Shown here: positions 23,310 through 32,126 of the stretch, piece after piece
How positions within the stretch are numbered: position 1 is the first letter of the stretch
How the letters are laid out: the number at the start of each line of letters is the position of its first letter
NCBI GenBank assembly: GCA_018700895.1
Contig: JABIUV010000030.1
Location: 1 to 36,334, forward strand
Reading direction: 5' to 3'
Length of the DNA: 36,334 bases
DNA from: Bacteroidota bacterium
Lineage (GTDB): Bacteria; Bacteroidota; Bacteroidia; NS11-12g; UBA9320
Notes under the pieces: generated by a model
Database searches by the model: none
The model's input: the letters and a program-made list of their open reading frames with translations, nothing else
What the model was told of the DNA's origin: nothing
Translations under genes and position numbers: made by a program

Positions 23310-25154
23310 ATGTGTGGAATTGTAGCCTACTACGGACCAAACCAAGCGTATGACTTCTTAATAAAAGGACTACAGCGACTAGAATATCGCGGATATGACA
23401 GTGCAGGAATTGCACTGCTAGACGATAAACTTAATATCTATAAGAATAAAGGAAAAGTGTCTGACCTACAAGCTGTTGCCGAAGGTGAAAACCTAAACGG
23501 GAATAGGGGCATGGGCCACACAAGATGGGCGACTCACGGCGAACCCAATACCGTTAATGCACATCCTCACTTATCACAAAGTGGAGATATGGCTCTAATT
23601 CATAATGGAATCATAGAAAACTACGCAACTATTAAGAAAGTTCTTGAGGAAAGAGGTCACGAGTTCAAAAGTGATACAGATACAGAAGTACTTACGCACC
23701 TCATAGAGGAAATCAAAGAAAAAGAACAAGTAGACTTGCTAGAAGCGGTGCGTTTGGCGCTCAATGAAGTGATAGGTGCATACGCTATAGTTGTATTAAG
23801 TAATAATGACCCCAATACACTAATAGCTGCTCGTAAAGGGAGTCCGCTTGTGGTAGGAATAGGCGATACTCCTGGCGAATTTTTCTTAGCAAGCGATGCT
23901 ACTCCTATTGTAGAATATACCAAAACGGTTACCTACCTTGATGACAATGAAATAGTAGCTATACAAGATGGCGAAATGACCATCAAGACCATAGACAATG
24001 TTAAAAAATCACCGTTCATACAAGAACTCGAGATTAGCATAGATGCTCTGGAAAAAGGTGGTTATGAGCACTTCATGCTCAAAGAAATTTTTGAGCAGCC
24101 AAAGTCTATCTATGACTCTATGCGAGGAAGGTTCGACCCTCAAAACCTCACCTTCGCAATGCGTAGCTTGGAGGAATACGAGAGTAAGATCAAAAATCTG
24201 GATCGAATCATCATCGTAGCCTGCGGTACATCGTGGCATGCTGGCTTGGTAGGCGAATACTTGATAGAAGAATTCGGGAGAATACCTGTAGAGGTCGAAT
24301 ACGCATCAGAGTTTAGGTACCGAAATCCGATAATCACAGAAGATGATTTGGTAATTGCTATATCCCAAAGTGGAGAAACAGCAGACACCCTAGCAGCTCT
24401 AGAAATGGCCAAGGAAAAAGGTGCTACCATATATGGAATATGTAACGTAGTAGGAAGCAGCATACCTCGTATCACGCACGCTGGTGCATATACGCACGCT
24501 GGTCCTGAGATAGGAGTTGCGTCCACTAAGGCATTTACTGCTCAAGTAACAGTGCTTACTCTGCTTGCTCTCGGCATTGCCGACATACGAGGCAAGATAG
24601 CTCGAGAAAGACTGAGAGAAATGTTTGCAGAGCTCAATACCATACCACAAAAAGTAGAACAACTGCTCGCAAGCTGTAACGATAAGTGTAAAGAAATAGC
24701 TGCTAAATATAAAGATGCTCCAAACTGCCTATACTTAGGTAGAGGATATAATTTCCCTGTGGCCCTAGAAGGAGCACTAAAGCTAAAAGAAATTTCGTAC
24801 ATACACGCAGAAGGGTATCCTGCTGCTGAGATGAAACACGGGCCTATTGCCCTTATAGACGAAGAAATGCCAATAGTAGTGATTGCGACTAAACGCAATT
24901 ACTATGAAAAAGTAGTTTCTAATATTCAAGAAGTAAAGGCTCGTAAGGGTAAGATCATAGCTATTGTAACAGAAGGTGATGAGAAAGTAGCAGAGATAGC
25001 GGACCATTACATCGAAATACCAGATACCGAAGATGCACTTACACCACTACTCGCGACTATTCCACTTCAACTCCTATCATACTACATAGCGGTAATGAGG
25101 GGATGTAACGTAGACCAACCGAGAAACCTTGCAAAATCCGTAACTGTGGAATAG
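23310..25154 (+). CDS. glmS: glutamine--fructose-6-phosphate aminotransferase (isomerising)
   Basis: A 614-residue GlmS, making glucosamine-6-phosphate for peptidoglycan and LPS. The class II glutaminase domain begins with the N-terminal nucleophile in MCGIVAYYGPNQAYDFL and has GHTRWATHGEPN and HNGIIENY. Two SIS domains follow (VACGTSWHAGLVGEYL, ISQSGETADTLAALEMA, STKAFTAQV; EGYPAAEMKHGPIALID). The C-terminus NVDQPRNLAKSVTVE is the universally conserved tail. There is no glmS ribozyme in the 54-nt gap. The last 78 nt overlap, antisense, with the response-regulator gene. Confidence 0.97.
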   Translation: MCGIVAYYGPNQAYDFLIKGLQRLEYRGYDSAGIALLDDKLNIYKNKGKVSDLQAVAEGENLNGNRGMGHTRWATHGEPNTVNAHPHLSQSGDMALIHNGIIENYATIKKVLEERGHEFKSDTDTEVLTHLIEEIKEKEQVDLLEAVRLALNEVIGAYAIVVLSNNDPNTLIAARKGSPLVVGIGDTPGEFFLASDATPIVEYTKTVTYLDDNEIVAIQDGEMTIKTIDNVKKSPFIQELEISIDALEKGGYEHFMLKEIFEQPKSIYDSMRGRFDPQNLTFAMRSLEEYESKIKNLDRIIIVACGTSWHAGLVGEYLIEEFGRIPVEVEYASEFRYRNPIITEDDLVIAISQSGETADTLAALEMAKEKGATIYGICNVVGSSIPRITHAGAYTHAGPEIGVASTKAFTAQVTVLTLLALGIADIRGKIARERLREMFAELNTIPQKVEQLLASCNDKCKEIAAKYKDAPNCLYLGRGYNFPVALEGALKLKEISYIHAEGYPAAEMKHGPIALIDEEMPIVVIATKRNYYEKVVSNIQEVKARKGKIIAIVTEGDEKVAEIADHYIEIPDTEDALTPLLATIPLQLLSYYIAVMRGCNVDQPRNLAKSVTVE

Positions 25155-25499
25155 GCGGGGCTTGGTAACATAGTCGATTACTAGACCATTTGCTTCTGCT
25201 CTTTGCATATCCTCTGGATTGACGGAAGAACTTAACATGTAAATATGGACATTCTTCGTTTTCTCCTTAGGAAGGTCCTTGAATAATTCTATAAAGTCCC
25301 ATCGACCTATGACAGGCATATTAATATCTAACAGCAAAGCGTTGGGCAAATCATCATAATCTCCGGATTTTACAAACTCAAACGCCTCCTCACCATCACT
25401 GAATATGGACACCTTAATGGCCAGTTTCAACTTCTGAAATCTCACCCGAGTCGTAAATTGAAATATCTCGTCGTCATCTATAATAACTACATGCTTCAT
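25077..25499 (-). CDS. single-domain response regulator (REC), tail antisense to glmS
   Basis: A 140-residue receiver domain without an output domain. The acidic pocket (Asp8-Asp9 in VVIIDDDEIF), the phosphorylation site Asp58 in LLLDINMPV, the Ser pair in YMLSSSVNPEDMQRAE and Lys113 in DYVTKP are all present, so the fold is intact up to that point. The usual Asn-Gly after the phosphosite (MNGW) is replaced by IGRW. From residue 116 on, where helix 5 should be, the frame is antisense to the last 26 codons of glmS and reads like no REC domain. It is coupled by an ATGA overlap to the small frame upstream. Similar Bacteroidota REC proteins relay phosphate from hybrid kinases; no kinase is adjacent. 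Confidence 0.7.
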   Translation of the reverse strand: MKHVVIIDDDEIFQFTTRVRFQKLKLAIKVSIFSDGEEAFEFVKSGDYDDLPNALLLDINMPVIGRWDFIELFKDLPKEKTKNVHIYMLSSSVNPEDMQRAEANGLVIDYVTKPRLFHSYGFCKVSRLVYVTSPHYRYVV

Positions 25500-25693
25500 T
25501 TTACGTTCAGGCTATTTTTTGTTAAAAAGAATTCACCATTATAAAACATTTCAATTTTGTGTACAGCCACATTAATCCAATAATTCTTAATAATAAGAAA
25601 TTCTGTTTGGACATTAATTTTCTGTGATTGATGATTACTGGATATAAGATAAGGGATGAGACTATCACATAAAGTATAATAAACCTTGCTCAA
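25496..25693 (-). CDS. small hypothetical protein upstream of the response regulator
   Basis: A 65-residue frame (starts MSKVYYTLCDSLIPYLIS, ends FFLTKNSLNVK) that overlaps the response-regulator ATG in an ATGA at 25496-25499. The overlap is the main reason to accept it. Composition is AT-driven (Ile, Asn, Lys, Tyr, Phe) and I know no relatives; it could also be the worn 3' end of a sensor gene. Confidence 0.35.
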   Translation of the reverse strand: MSKVYYTLCDSLIPYLISSNHQSQKINVQTEFLIIKNYWINVAVHKIEMFYNGEFFLTKNSLNVK

Positions 25694-25763
25694 TAGTTCT
25701 TTTCTTACTTCATAAATTTAGACCTAAACTTGCAAAACGATTGTTTCATCTATTTCGAATATA

Positions 25764-27815
25764 ATGCACATTAAAAAATCAGTATACGAAGATGCCTTGA
25801 AAGATATGCTTACTGCTAGAGCCATGGCTGTTATATATGATGAGCATAGGGGGATAACAAGTTACGTGCACTCTACATCAAAAGGGCATGAGGCTATACA
25901 GCTAGCAACCGCATACCATCTCAAAGAAATAGACTGGGTCGCTCCATACTATAGAGATGAGTCTTTATTACTTGGCATAGGTATGAGTCCTTATGAGCTT
26001 ATGTTACAGCTATTAGCTAAAAAAGACGACCCATTTTCAGGAGGTAGAACATACTATGCTCATCCATCATTATTACAAGAAGATAAACCTAAAATAGCAC
26101 ATCAAAGCAGTGCCACGGGTATGCAAGCTATACCAACCACAGGCATAGCTCACGGCCTGCAATACCTTAAAGAAAACAAACTAAACGAAGTAGGTACTAA
26201 CGGCTCCATGGTAGTATGCTCCATAGGGGATGGATCTATGACCGAGGGCGAAGTGTCCGAAGCTCTACAAATGGCTGTTTTGCATCAATTACCTATCTTA
26301 TACCTGGTACAAGATAATGACTGGGGTATCTCCGCAAGTGGTGAGGAGATGCGAGCTATGAACGCATATGAATTTGCAGCAGGTTTCAAGGGACTACGAA
26401 GAGGAAGAGTAGATGGAAGCAACTTTACGGAAAGTTATAGCGAGGTAGGCAAAGCAGTGAAGTGGGTTCGTAAGAATCAAAAACCTATGCTACTTCACGC
26501 TAAGGTTCCACTGTTAGGTCATCATACTAGCGGAGTGCGAAGTGAGTGGTACCGTGACGATCTAGAAGAAGATAAAAAAGAAGACCCGCTACCTATTCTC
26601 ATAGAACAAGCTCTAAAAAAGGGGATAAAGCAAGCAAAAATAGCCCAATGGAACGAAGAAGCTATAGCCCGTGTGGCTGATGCTTTTGCCCGAGCCAAAG
26701 CTGCCGAATCACCTGAGCTTCACACTGTGACAAATTTTGTTCTTGCGGAGACACCCATCAACAAAGAACAGGGTGAAAGAAGCCCAGCAAAAGGTGAGAA
26801 AATTATTATGGTAGATGCAGCTCTGCACGCCGTAGATGAGATATTAGCAGATCATCCTGAGGCTTTGCTTTATGGTCAAGACGTGGGACACAGACTAGGT
26901 GGTGTATTTCGCGAAGCGGCTACTCTCGCCCAAAAACACGGAAGACATCGTGTGTTCAACACACCAATACAAGAAGCATATATTATAGGCTCTACCGCTG
27001 GAATGAGTGCCGTGGGGTGCAAACCTATTGTGGAGGTTCAATTTGCAGATTACATATGGCCTGGCGTAAATCAGCTTGTAACAGAGCTCAGTAAAAGTAG
27101 CTATCTAAGTGGAGGCAAATTTCCTGTACAAAGCGTTATACGTGTGCCAACTGGAGCATACGGAGGTGGAGGCCCATACCACAGCGGGACCAATGAGAGT
27201 AGTATTTTACCTATCAAAGGAATAAAAATTGTGTACCCAAGCAACGCTGCCGATATGAAAGGGCTGATGAAAGCCGCTTTTTATGACCCCAATCCTGTTG
27301 TAATGTTTGAGCATAAAGGTATATACTGGAGCAAAGTGCCGGGTACCGAAGGAGCTAAATCAATAGAACCTTCCAAAGACTACATTATTCCGCTAGGCAA
27401 AGCAAGGATACACTTACAGACAAGTGAAGAACACTTAGAAAACGGAGAAACACTGAGTATCATCACCTACGGAATGGGTGTATGGTGGGCTACAGCTGCA
27501 GCTAAAAATTTCGAAGGACAAATAGAAATTATCGACCTCAGAACTCTCAGCCCCTGCGATGATGAAGCCATATACGACAGTGTACAACGCCATGGGAAAG
27601 TTATTGTACTCACAGAAGAGACCATCAACAATTCGTTTGCTCAAGCCCTAGCCGGTAGAATTCAAGAACATTGCTTTCAGTCACTTGACGCACCTGTGAA
27701 ATGCATAGGCTCGCTTGATGTGCCTGCTGTACCGCTCAACGTAGAACTAGAGAAGGAAATGCTACCGAATGCCGAAAAGGTAAGTCAAGCCATCAGCGAT
27801 TTATTGCACTACTAA
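25764..27815 (+). CDS. 2-oxo acid dehydrogenase E1, alpha and beta subunits fused
   Basis: A 683-residue thiamine-diphosphate enzyme, the decarboxylating E1 of a 2-oxo acid dehydrogenase complex. The alpha part (about 1-320) has HSTSKGHEAIQLATAYHLKE, WVAPYYRDESLLLGIGMSPY and the ThDP motif GDGSMTEGEVSEALQMAVLH with the closing Asn in YLVQDNDWGIS. The beta part (from about 350) has LLYGQDVGHRLGGVFREA, PIQEAYIIGSTAGMSAVG, VEVQFADYIWPGVNQLV and RVPTGAYGGGGPYHSG. The HxxxxEAIQ and YYRD patterns favour branched-chain oxo-acid E1 over pyruvate E1. E2 and E3 are not in the window. A -7-like TAAACTTG lies at 25725-25732. The next gene starts 6 nt downstream. Confidence 0.92.
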   Translation: MHIKKSVYEDALKDMLTARAMAVIYDEHRGITSYVHSTSKGHEAIQLATAYHLKEIDWVAPYYRDESLLLGIGMSPYELMLQLLAKKDDPFSGGRTYYAHPSLLQEDKPKIAHQSSATGMQAIPTTGIAHGLQYLKENKLNEVGTNGSMVVCSIGDGSMTEGEVSEALQMAVLHQLPILYLVQDNDWGISASGEEMRAMNAYEFAAGFKGLRRGRVDGSNFTESYSEVGKAVKWVRKNQKPMLLHAKVPLLGHHTSGVRSEWYRDDLEEDKKEDPLPILIEQALKKGIKQAKIAQWNEEAIARVADAFARAKAAESPELHTVTNFVLAETPINKEQGERSPAKGEKIIMVDAALHAVDEILADHPEALLYGQDVGHRLGGVFREAATLAQKHGRHRVFNTPIQEAYIIGSTAGMSAVGCKPIVEVQFADYIWPGVNQLVTELSKSSYLSGGKFPVQSVIRVPTGAYGGGGPYHSGTNESSILPIKGIKIVYPSNAADMKGLMKAAFYDPNPVVMFEHKGIYWSKVPGTEGAKSIEPSKDYIIPLGKARIHLQTSEEHLENGETLSIITYGMGVWWATAAAKNFEGQIEIIDLRTLSPCDDEAIYDSVQRHGKVIVLTEETINNSFAQALAGRIQEHCFQSLDAPVKCIGSLDVPAVPLNVELEKEMLPNAEKVSQAISDLLHY

Positions 27816-27821
27816 GCAGTT

Positions 27822-28685
27822 ATGAAAACCATTAATATCGGAGGCGTACCAGAACATTTTAACTATCCGTGGCACTATGCCATACAGCACAATCTTTTTG
27901 CAGACAAGGATATCAACCTAAACTGGACCAATGTAAAAGGAGGCAGTGGTGCTATGTGCACTATGCTAGAGCAAGGCCAACTAGACTTTGCTCTCGTGCT
28001 TACCGAAGGCATAGTAAAACACATACACAAAGGTGGCAAATCCAGAATTGTTCAGCTTTACGTGAAATCACCATTAACTTGGGGTATACACAGCAGGCCC
28101 AATAGCAACTTACTTGCTTCCGACCTCAGTAAGGCCAGAATAGCCCGCAGCAGAGTAGGAAGCGGAAGCCACCTGATGGCATACGTACACGCACAGCAAA
28201 AGGGATATACCATTTCCGAACAAAACTTTGAAACAGTAGGGAATATAGATGGAGCCATGGATGCTTTTAGAACCAACACTGCAGACATATTGCTTTGGGA
28301 AAAATTCATGACCCAACCCTATATAAATAATGGTCATGCAGAGCGTATAGGCTTATGCGTAAGCCCTTGGCCGTGTTTTGTATTGGTAGCCTCCGAGGGG
28401 GCTCAAAAAGACCTAGAAACCATAGATAGAATCAGTAAGGGAATCATTCAAAGTGTGGAGGCTATTAGTGAGCAACAGGACACCATTGAGCAAATAGCTA
28501 AAATGTACGAACTAAAAACCGAGCAGGTAGCGGAGTGGTATTCGTCGCTTGAGTGGCAAACATCTCCTTGGGTATCTAAGAAAATGCTTCACAATGTAAT
28601 TACGACCTTAGACCGAGTAAACTTATTAGGAACCCAACCTTTACTTCCTTATGAGATGTGTTTTGAGAATGCGAGGCTTTACTAA
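27822..28685 (+). CDS. cytoplasmic periplasmic-binding-protein-fold protein (SsuA/THI5-like, CA3427 type)
   Basis: A 287-residue protein with the fold of NMT1/SsuA substrate-binding proteins: INIGGVPEHFNYPWHYAIQH and NLFADKDINLNWTNVKGGSG at the N-terminal lobe, LEQGQLDFALVLTEGIVKHI, then VKSPLTWGIHS, VGSGSHLMAYVHAQQKGYTI, and NTADILLWEKFMTQPYIN. It starts directly at the first strand with no signal peptide, so it should be cytosolic. I recall this signal-less group from Bacteroidota and from fungi (Candida CA3427); its function is not settled. It is 6 nt after the E1 fusion, surely in the same transcript, hinting at a role in oxo-acid or thiamine-related metabolism. Its stop overlaps the converging PorP-like gene. 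Confidence 0.75.
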   Translation: MKTINIGGVPEHFNYPWHYAIQHNLFADKDINLNWTNVKGGSGAMCTMLEQGQLDFALVLTEGIVKHIHKGGKSRIVQLYVKSPLTWGIHSRPNSNLLASDLSKARIARSRVGSGSHLMAYVHAQQKGYTISEQNFETVGNIDGAMDAFRTNTADILLWEKFMTQPYINNGHAERIGLCVSPWPCFVLVASEGAQKDLETIDRISKGIIQSVEAISEQQDTIEQIAKMYELKTEQVAEWYSSLEWQTSPWVSKKMLHNVITTLDRVNLLGTQPLLPYEMCFENARLY

Positions 28686-29650
28686 AATTCTACTCGCAAA
28701 TTTGCTTCAAATGAAGGCACGAGACCAGCTGTTTTGTAAAGCTTGGCCTGTTCATCATAATTAAAATCATCGCCTATAAAGGCATTTACTTCCAGCTTTA
28801 TGTTATTAGTAAATCCAACTCCTGCACTGGCTACGTAACCCAAGTTTCCATTGTTATATACACCTAAACCCAATGAATGCCGATCATTAATTTCTACAAA
28901 ATTTTGAAAGGAGATAAAGTTATTACCGCCAGTACCTACGCCGTTCATATGAAAAGAGTGTGTAAAATTTAGTTTCTTAGTAGCATACCAATTATAAATC
29001 AAATTAATACTTACCTCAGCAGGTACTTCATCTAACGCTACGTTTATTGCAGTATCCTTTAGGTTCTTAGATGTATTGGATTCAAATTCTGCCTGCGGAA
29101 AAGGATATGCCTTAGGTGATGTAATCTTTCTAAAATCTATAGCACCAATGAACCCATTATATGCGTAGGCTAATCCAAGTCCTACATCTAGGGCTCTCGC
29201 ATCTCCTATCGCTACTGAATCCTCACCAAAAGAAAATCTATTCGGTGCGAGCACCTTGTTAAACTCAGGACTCTTAGTCCCAAGCGAAAAAAGACCGACG
29301 TCTACTCCTATCGTAAAATAGTTTCCATTGTCCAATGGCAAACGATAAGACGCGTATACCATATTGGATGTTTTTGCAACTAGTCTATTCTCCATCGAAC
29401 TAGAGTAAGCACCTACTCTAAAATCATCATTTATCTTATACTCAAAGATACCTATGTATGCCAATGGAACTTCTTCTTGTGTTAATGGGCTTACCAAGCC
29501 CGAAATACTCAGCACTCCTTTTTCCGTATCGTAATTTTGAATGGCTGGATTGAGATGAGCTAAGGGTTTATTGTAACTAAGGGTATTTACCTGAGCACTT
29601 GCCGCTGTTATGCTTAATGCCGCTATGGCAATTAATATCGTTCTTCTCAT
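28682..29650 (-). CDS. PorP/SprF-like outer-membrane protein (type IX secretion family)
   Basis: A 322-residue exported barrel protein: signal peptide ending SAASAQ, then the family hallmark near the mature N-terminus NKPLAHLNPAIQN, followed by repeated strands (FRVGAYSSSMENRLVAKTSN, MVYASYRLPLDNGNYFTIGV, RALDVGLGLAYAYNGFIGAI, SLGLGVYNNGNLGYVASAGV) and a C-terminal FEANLRVEF ending in Phe. PorP/SprF proteins sit in the outer membrane and help type IX secretion or attach its cargo; many paralogues have unknown cargo. No gliding or T9SS partner gene adjoins it. It follows tdh after 14 nt. The 4-nt convergent overlap with the binding-protein gene leaves no room for a terminator. Confidence 0.7.
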   Translation of the reverse strand: MRRTILIAIAALSITAASAQVNTLSYNKPLAHLNPAIQNYDTEKGVLSISGLVSPLTQEEVPLAYIGIFEYKINDDFRVGAYSSSMENRLVAKTSNMVYASYRLPLDNGNYFTIGVDVGLFSLGTKSPEFNKVLAPNRFSFGEDSVAIGDARALDVGLGLAYAYNGFIGAIDFRKITSPKAYPFPQAEFESNTSKNLKDTAINVALDEVPAEVSINLIYNWYATKKLNFTHSFHMNGVGTGGNNFISFQNFVEINDRHSLGLGVYNNGNLGYVASAGVGFTNNIKLEVNAFIGDDFNYDEQAKLYKTAGLVPSFEANLRVEF

Positions 29651-29664
29651 TGATTTTAAGGGTT

Positions 29665-30621
29665 TTAAGTTGATGTGCGGGTGGCTGAGACGTTTTCTAA
29701 CATATTCACGACTAATTTTTCTATGTTATATTTTTCCTGCCAGTCCCAATCTGCTCTAGCCACGCTATCATCTATACTTTGCGGCCAACTGTCTGCTATA
29801 GTTTGACGGCTGTCTGGCTCATAAGTCACCACAAAATTTGGTATATGTTTGCGTATCTCACTTGCCAGCTCATCCGGATTAAATGAAACCCCCGAAATAT
29901 TATATCCACTACGCAGTTTGATTCTATCTTGAGGAGCATCCGTAATTTCTAATGTCGCTCTTACAGCGTCTTCCATGTGCATCATTGGCAAGCTCGTATT
30001 AGGTCCTAAGAAACATTCATACGACTGTGATTTCAATGCTTGATGAAAAATATCTACGGCATAATCTGTAGTACCACCACCGGGTAATGATTTCCAGCCT
30101 ATAAGTCCAGGATAACGGATAGAACGAACGTCTAATCCATAACGCATGTTATAATATTCACAATACCGTTCACCTGCCAACTTGGTGATTCCATATACCG
30201 TATTAGGCTCTAGGATAGTGCTTTGGGGGGTATTTATTCGCGGTGTTGTAGGGCCAAATACAGCTATAGAGCTTGGCCAAAATATTTTGGCAACGCCGTA
30301 TTCCAAGCAAGCATCAAAGATATTAAATGTACCATCCATATTGAGCTGCCAAGCAAGTTTGGGTTTAGCCTCAGCAGTAGCCGATAGCATAGCAGCAAGG
30401 TGATAAACCACCGTTGGCTTGTACTTTGCAAAAACTTCGGCAATGCGTACCTTATCCAGTACGTCTAAAATTTCGAATGGGCCGTTTGCAAAAATGGGGT
30501 GTTCCGCTTGTCGTATATCACTAGCCACCACATGAGCGGCACCGTATATTTTTTGGAGATTTTCTACCAACTCAGTGCCTACCTGTCCGCAGGCTCCTAT
30601 TACAAGTACTGTATCCGTCAT
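29665..30621 (-). CDS. tdh: L-threonine 3-dehydrogenase, short-chain (SDR/epimerase-like) type
   Basis: A 318-residue extended SDR that oxidises threonine to 2-amino-3-ketobutyrate with NAD. The nucleotide motif is VLVIGACGQVGTELVENLQ, followed by VVYHLAAMLSATAEAKPKLA, the Ser in WPSSIAVFGP, and the catalytic YxxxK in VYGITKLAGERYCEYY. The stretch SIRYPGLIGWKSLPGGGTTD and YAVDIFHQALKSQSYECFLG is diagnostic for the GalE-like threonine dehydrogenases known from Flavobacterium, as opposed to zinc-type Tdh. Expected partner Kbl (glycine C-acetyltransferase) is not in the window. It has its own -7 element (complement of 30640-30647) 18 nt upstream, inside the string of minus-strand genes. Confidence 0.93.
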   Translation of the reverse strand: MTDTVLVIGACGQVGTELVENLQKIYGAAHVVASDIRQAEHPIFANGPFEILDVLDKVRIAEVFAKYKPTVVYHLAAMLSATAEAKPKLAWQLNMDGTFNIFDACLEYGVAKIFWPSSIAVFGPTTPRINTPQSTILEPNTVYGITKLAGERYCEYYNMRYGLDVRSIRYPGLIGWKSLPGGGTTDYAVDIFHQALKSQSYECFLGPNTSLPMMHMEDAVRATLEITDAPQDRIKLRSGYNISGVSFNPDELASEIRKHIPNFVVTYEPDSRQTIADSWPQSIDDSVARADWDWQEKYNIEKLVVNMLENVSATRTST

Positions 30622-30639
30622 TGGCTAATAAATTGGAAA

Positions 30640-30647
30640 CAAAAGTA
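30640..30647 (-). promoter_or_regulatory. -7 element of tdh
   Basis: The complement reads TACTTTTG, an exact TAnnTTTG match in the 43-nt gap after the DUF1684 gene. It suggests tdh can be expressed apart from the genes upstream. Confidence 0.5.
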
Positions 30648-30664
30648 GCAAAAACACGTGGACT

Positions 30665-31303
30665 TTAGTGCCATGTCTTTTCTCCTGCTGTAATGGGTAC
30701 TTGCAGGTGATTTTCGATAGGGGGTATGGGGCACGAATACTCCTTGTTATAGGCACAATAGGGGTTATACGCATAATTAAAATCGAGTATCGGGTTGTCT
30801 AAATCAGCCAATTGGAAATCTAAATATCTTCCTGCTCCATAAGTGTCTTTCCCATTAGTCAAATCCTTGAACGGGCAAAAGAGGTAATCTGGTTGTTCCA
30901 CATTTTGGTAAAGTGTAAGCTCCAGCGTGGTATCTGCCATCTTAAAACTAAGAACGCCATAGTAACGGTACTCTGGCAATCGGTCGGTGTTGGTTTGCAT
31001 CTCAAATACTTCTCCATTTTCGATAGGTGTAAAGGTAGCTTTCACCTTAAAGACCTCCTCCACAGGATAATAATTCAGTTTTCCTACAGGCGACAAGTCA
31101 CTCTTGGGCATCACACCATTAGCTCCACTCAGAAACATAGCACTCATACTGTCTCTATGTCGCATTACTTGCTTGCCGTAGGGAGACAAGTCTACGTAAA
31201 TACCCGATTCTGATATGACTTCTTGCGTAGGTTTCCACTTGCTGCTGGTATCGCAGGCGGTGAAAACAAGAGCTATAGCTATGAGTTGTATTAGTCTATT
31301 CAT
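30665..31303 (-). CDS. DUF1684 family lipoprotein
   Basis: A 212-residue lipoprotein (lipobox VFTAC, Cys17 from the chosen ATG). The C-terminal half is a clear DUF1684: YLFCPFKDLTNGKDTYGAGR, then YLDFQLADLDNPILDFNYAY, NPYCAYNKEYSCPIPPIENH and ITAGEK, with the conserved Cys-rich NPYCAY and SCP motif. The N-terminal half (RHRDSMSAMF, LNYYPVEEVFKVKATFTPIE) also fits. The family is widespread and of unknown function. ATG at 31303 overlaps the upstream stop by 8 nt; an alternative ATG at 31312 adds three residues. The tight overlap indicates translational coupling with the outer-membrane protein upstream. Confidence 0.88.
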   Translation of the reverse strand: MNRLIQLIAIALVFTACDTSSKWKPTQEVISESGIYVDLSPYGKQVMRHRDSMSAMFLSGANGVMPKSDLSPVGKLNYYPVEEVFKVKATFTPIENGEVFEMQTNTDRLPEYRYYGVLSFKMADTTLELTLYQNVEQPDYLFCPFKDLTNGKDTYGAGRYLDFQLADLDNPILDFNYAYNPYCAYNKEYSCPIPPIENHLQVPITAGEKTWH

Positions 31304-32126
31304 TTTTAGCATTAAATAGGTGTGCGTAACCTAGTTGTATGGTTAAATTTCTTGGAAGTATAAAGGCTGTAGAGTGCACTACTGAGCCTACAGTCAAATC
31401 AATTGCATCTCGTTGGGTAAGGGCGTATTGGCTAGATAAATTTAATGTGTAATAATTCACATTATACCTCGAATTTTCATATAAATAGTTTTCAGACACC
31501 GCCTCAGCTTGGAGCCAGAGTCGATTATTAATTTTAGTACCTATCAATGCAGCAGCATTTACAGCGTACGCGTCTTTACCATTACCAAAGCCTAATGTTC
31601 CAGCCATTTTAGACTTCTCATTAAATCTATACTCCCATATCAAATCATTAAAAAGACCAAAAGTCAGTTCTCTCTCCGATTCAGGAAAATTATCTCTTTC
31701 CGTTCTGAGCGTTGCCAAATAAGAAAGGGTAAACTTATCCTTATCCAAAATTTGAAACTTTAACCCCATGCCTACTTGTCTGTTCCACAGATCTGTGGCA
31801 TATCTAGATTGTGAATCATTGGCCAGTTTGTAACGAGATAAACTGAACTGAGGCACTTCAAATCTGACTTCGGCTCTACTAGTGATACCATACCTAAAAA
31901 CAGCTTGAGGAAGTGTATATGTCTCTAACCTTTTTAAGCTTCTACCGTTGTTTAGTATGGGTACAACATTGGTGGCTTGTAGAGTGTAGGCCATTCCTCC
32001 TTCAAACTGCAACCTGTTTTGAGGCACCACATTTACACTGTTGGTAAAAGCTGGTCTATCCGTATCTATCTGAGCGTAGCTCGCTAAACTCAATAGACAA
32101 AGGACTAAGATTGGAGAGAATCTCAT
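31296..32126 (-). CDS. outer-membrane transporter-like barrel (MetA-pathway/Phenol_MetA_deg type), paralogue 2
   Basis: A 276-residue exported barrel: signal peptide ending ASYAQ, then IDTDRPAFTNSVNVVPQNRL and QFEGGMAYT, the start typical of the family annotated as transporter or putative meta-pathway phenol degradation protein. The rest is alternating strands (AVFRYGITSRAEVRFEVPQF, RDAIDLTVGSVVHS, LTIQLGYAHLFNAKNE). The annotation about phenol is historical; substrate unknown. It shares the opening motif I(D/E)TDRP-FT with the neighbouring gene, so the two are tandem paralogues. Overlaps: 4 nt with the gene upstream and 8 nt with DUF1684 downstream. Confidence 0.72.
   Translation of the reverse strand: MRFSPILVLCLLSLASYAQIDTDRPAFTNSVNVVPQNRLQFEGGMAYTLQATNVVPILNNGRSLKRLETYTLPQAVFRYGITSRAEVRFEVPQFSLSRYKLANDSQSRYATDLWNRQVGMGLKFQILDKDKFTLSYLATLRTERDNFPESERELTFGLFNDLIWEYRFNEKSKMAGTLGFGNGKDAYAVNAAALIGTKINNRLWLQAEAVSENYLYENSRYNVNYYTLNLSSQYALTQRDAIDLTVGSVVHSTAFILPRNLTIQLGYAHLFNAKNE

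Noticed and set aside
25733-25745. CAAAACGATTGTT upstream of the E1 gene as a second TetR operator
   Set aside because: Only 9 of 13 positions match the fad candidate and the dyad symmetry is poor; chance similarity in AT-rich sequence is as likely.
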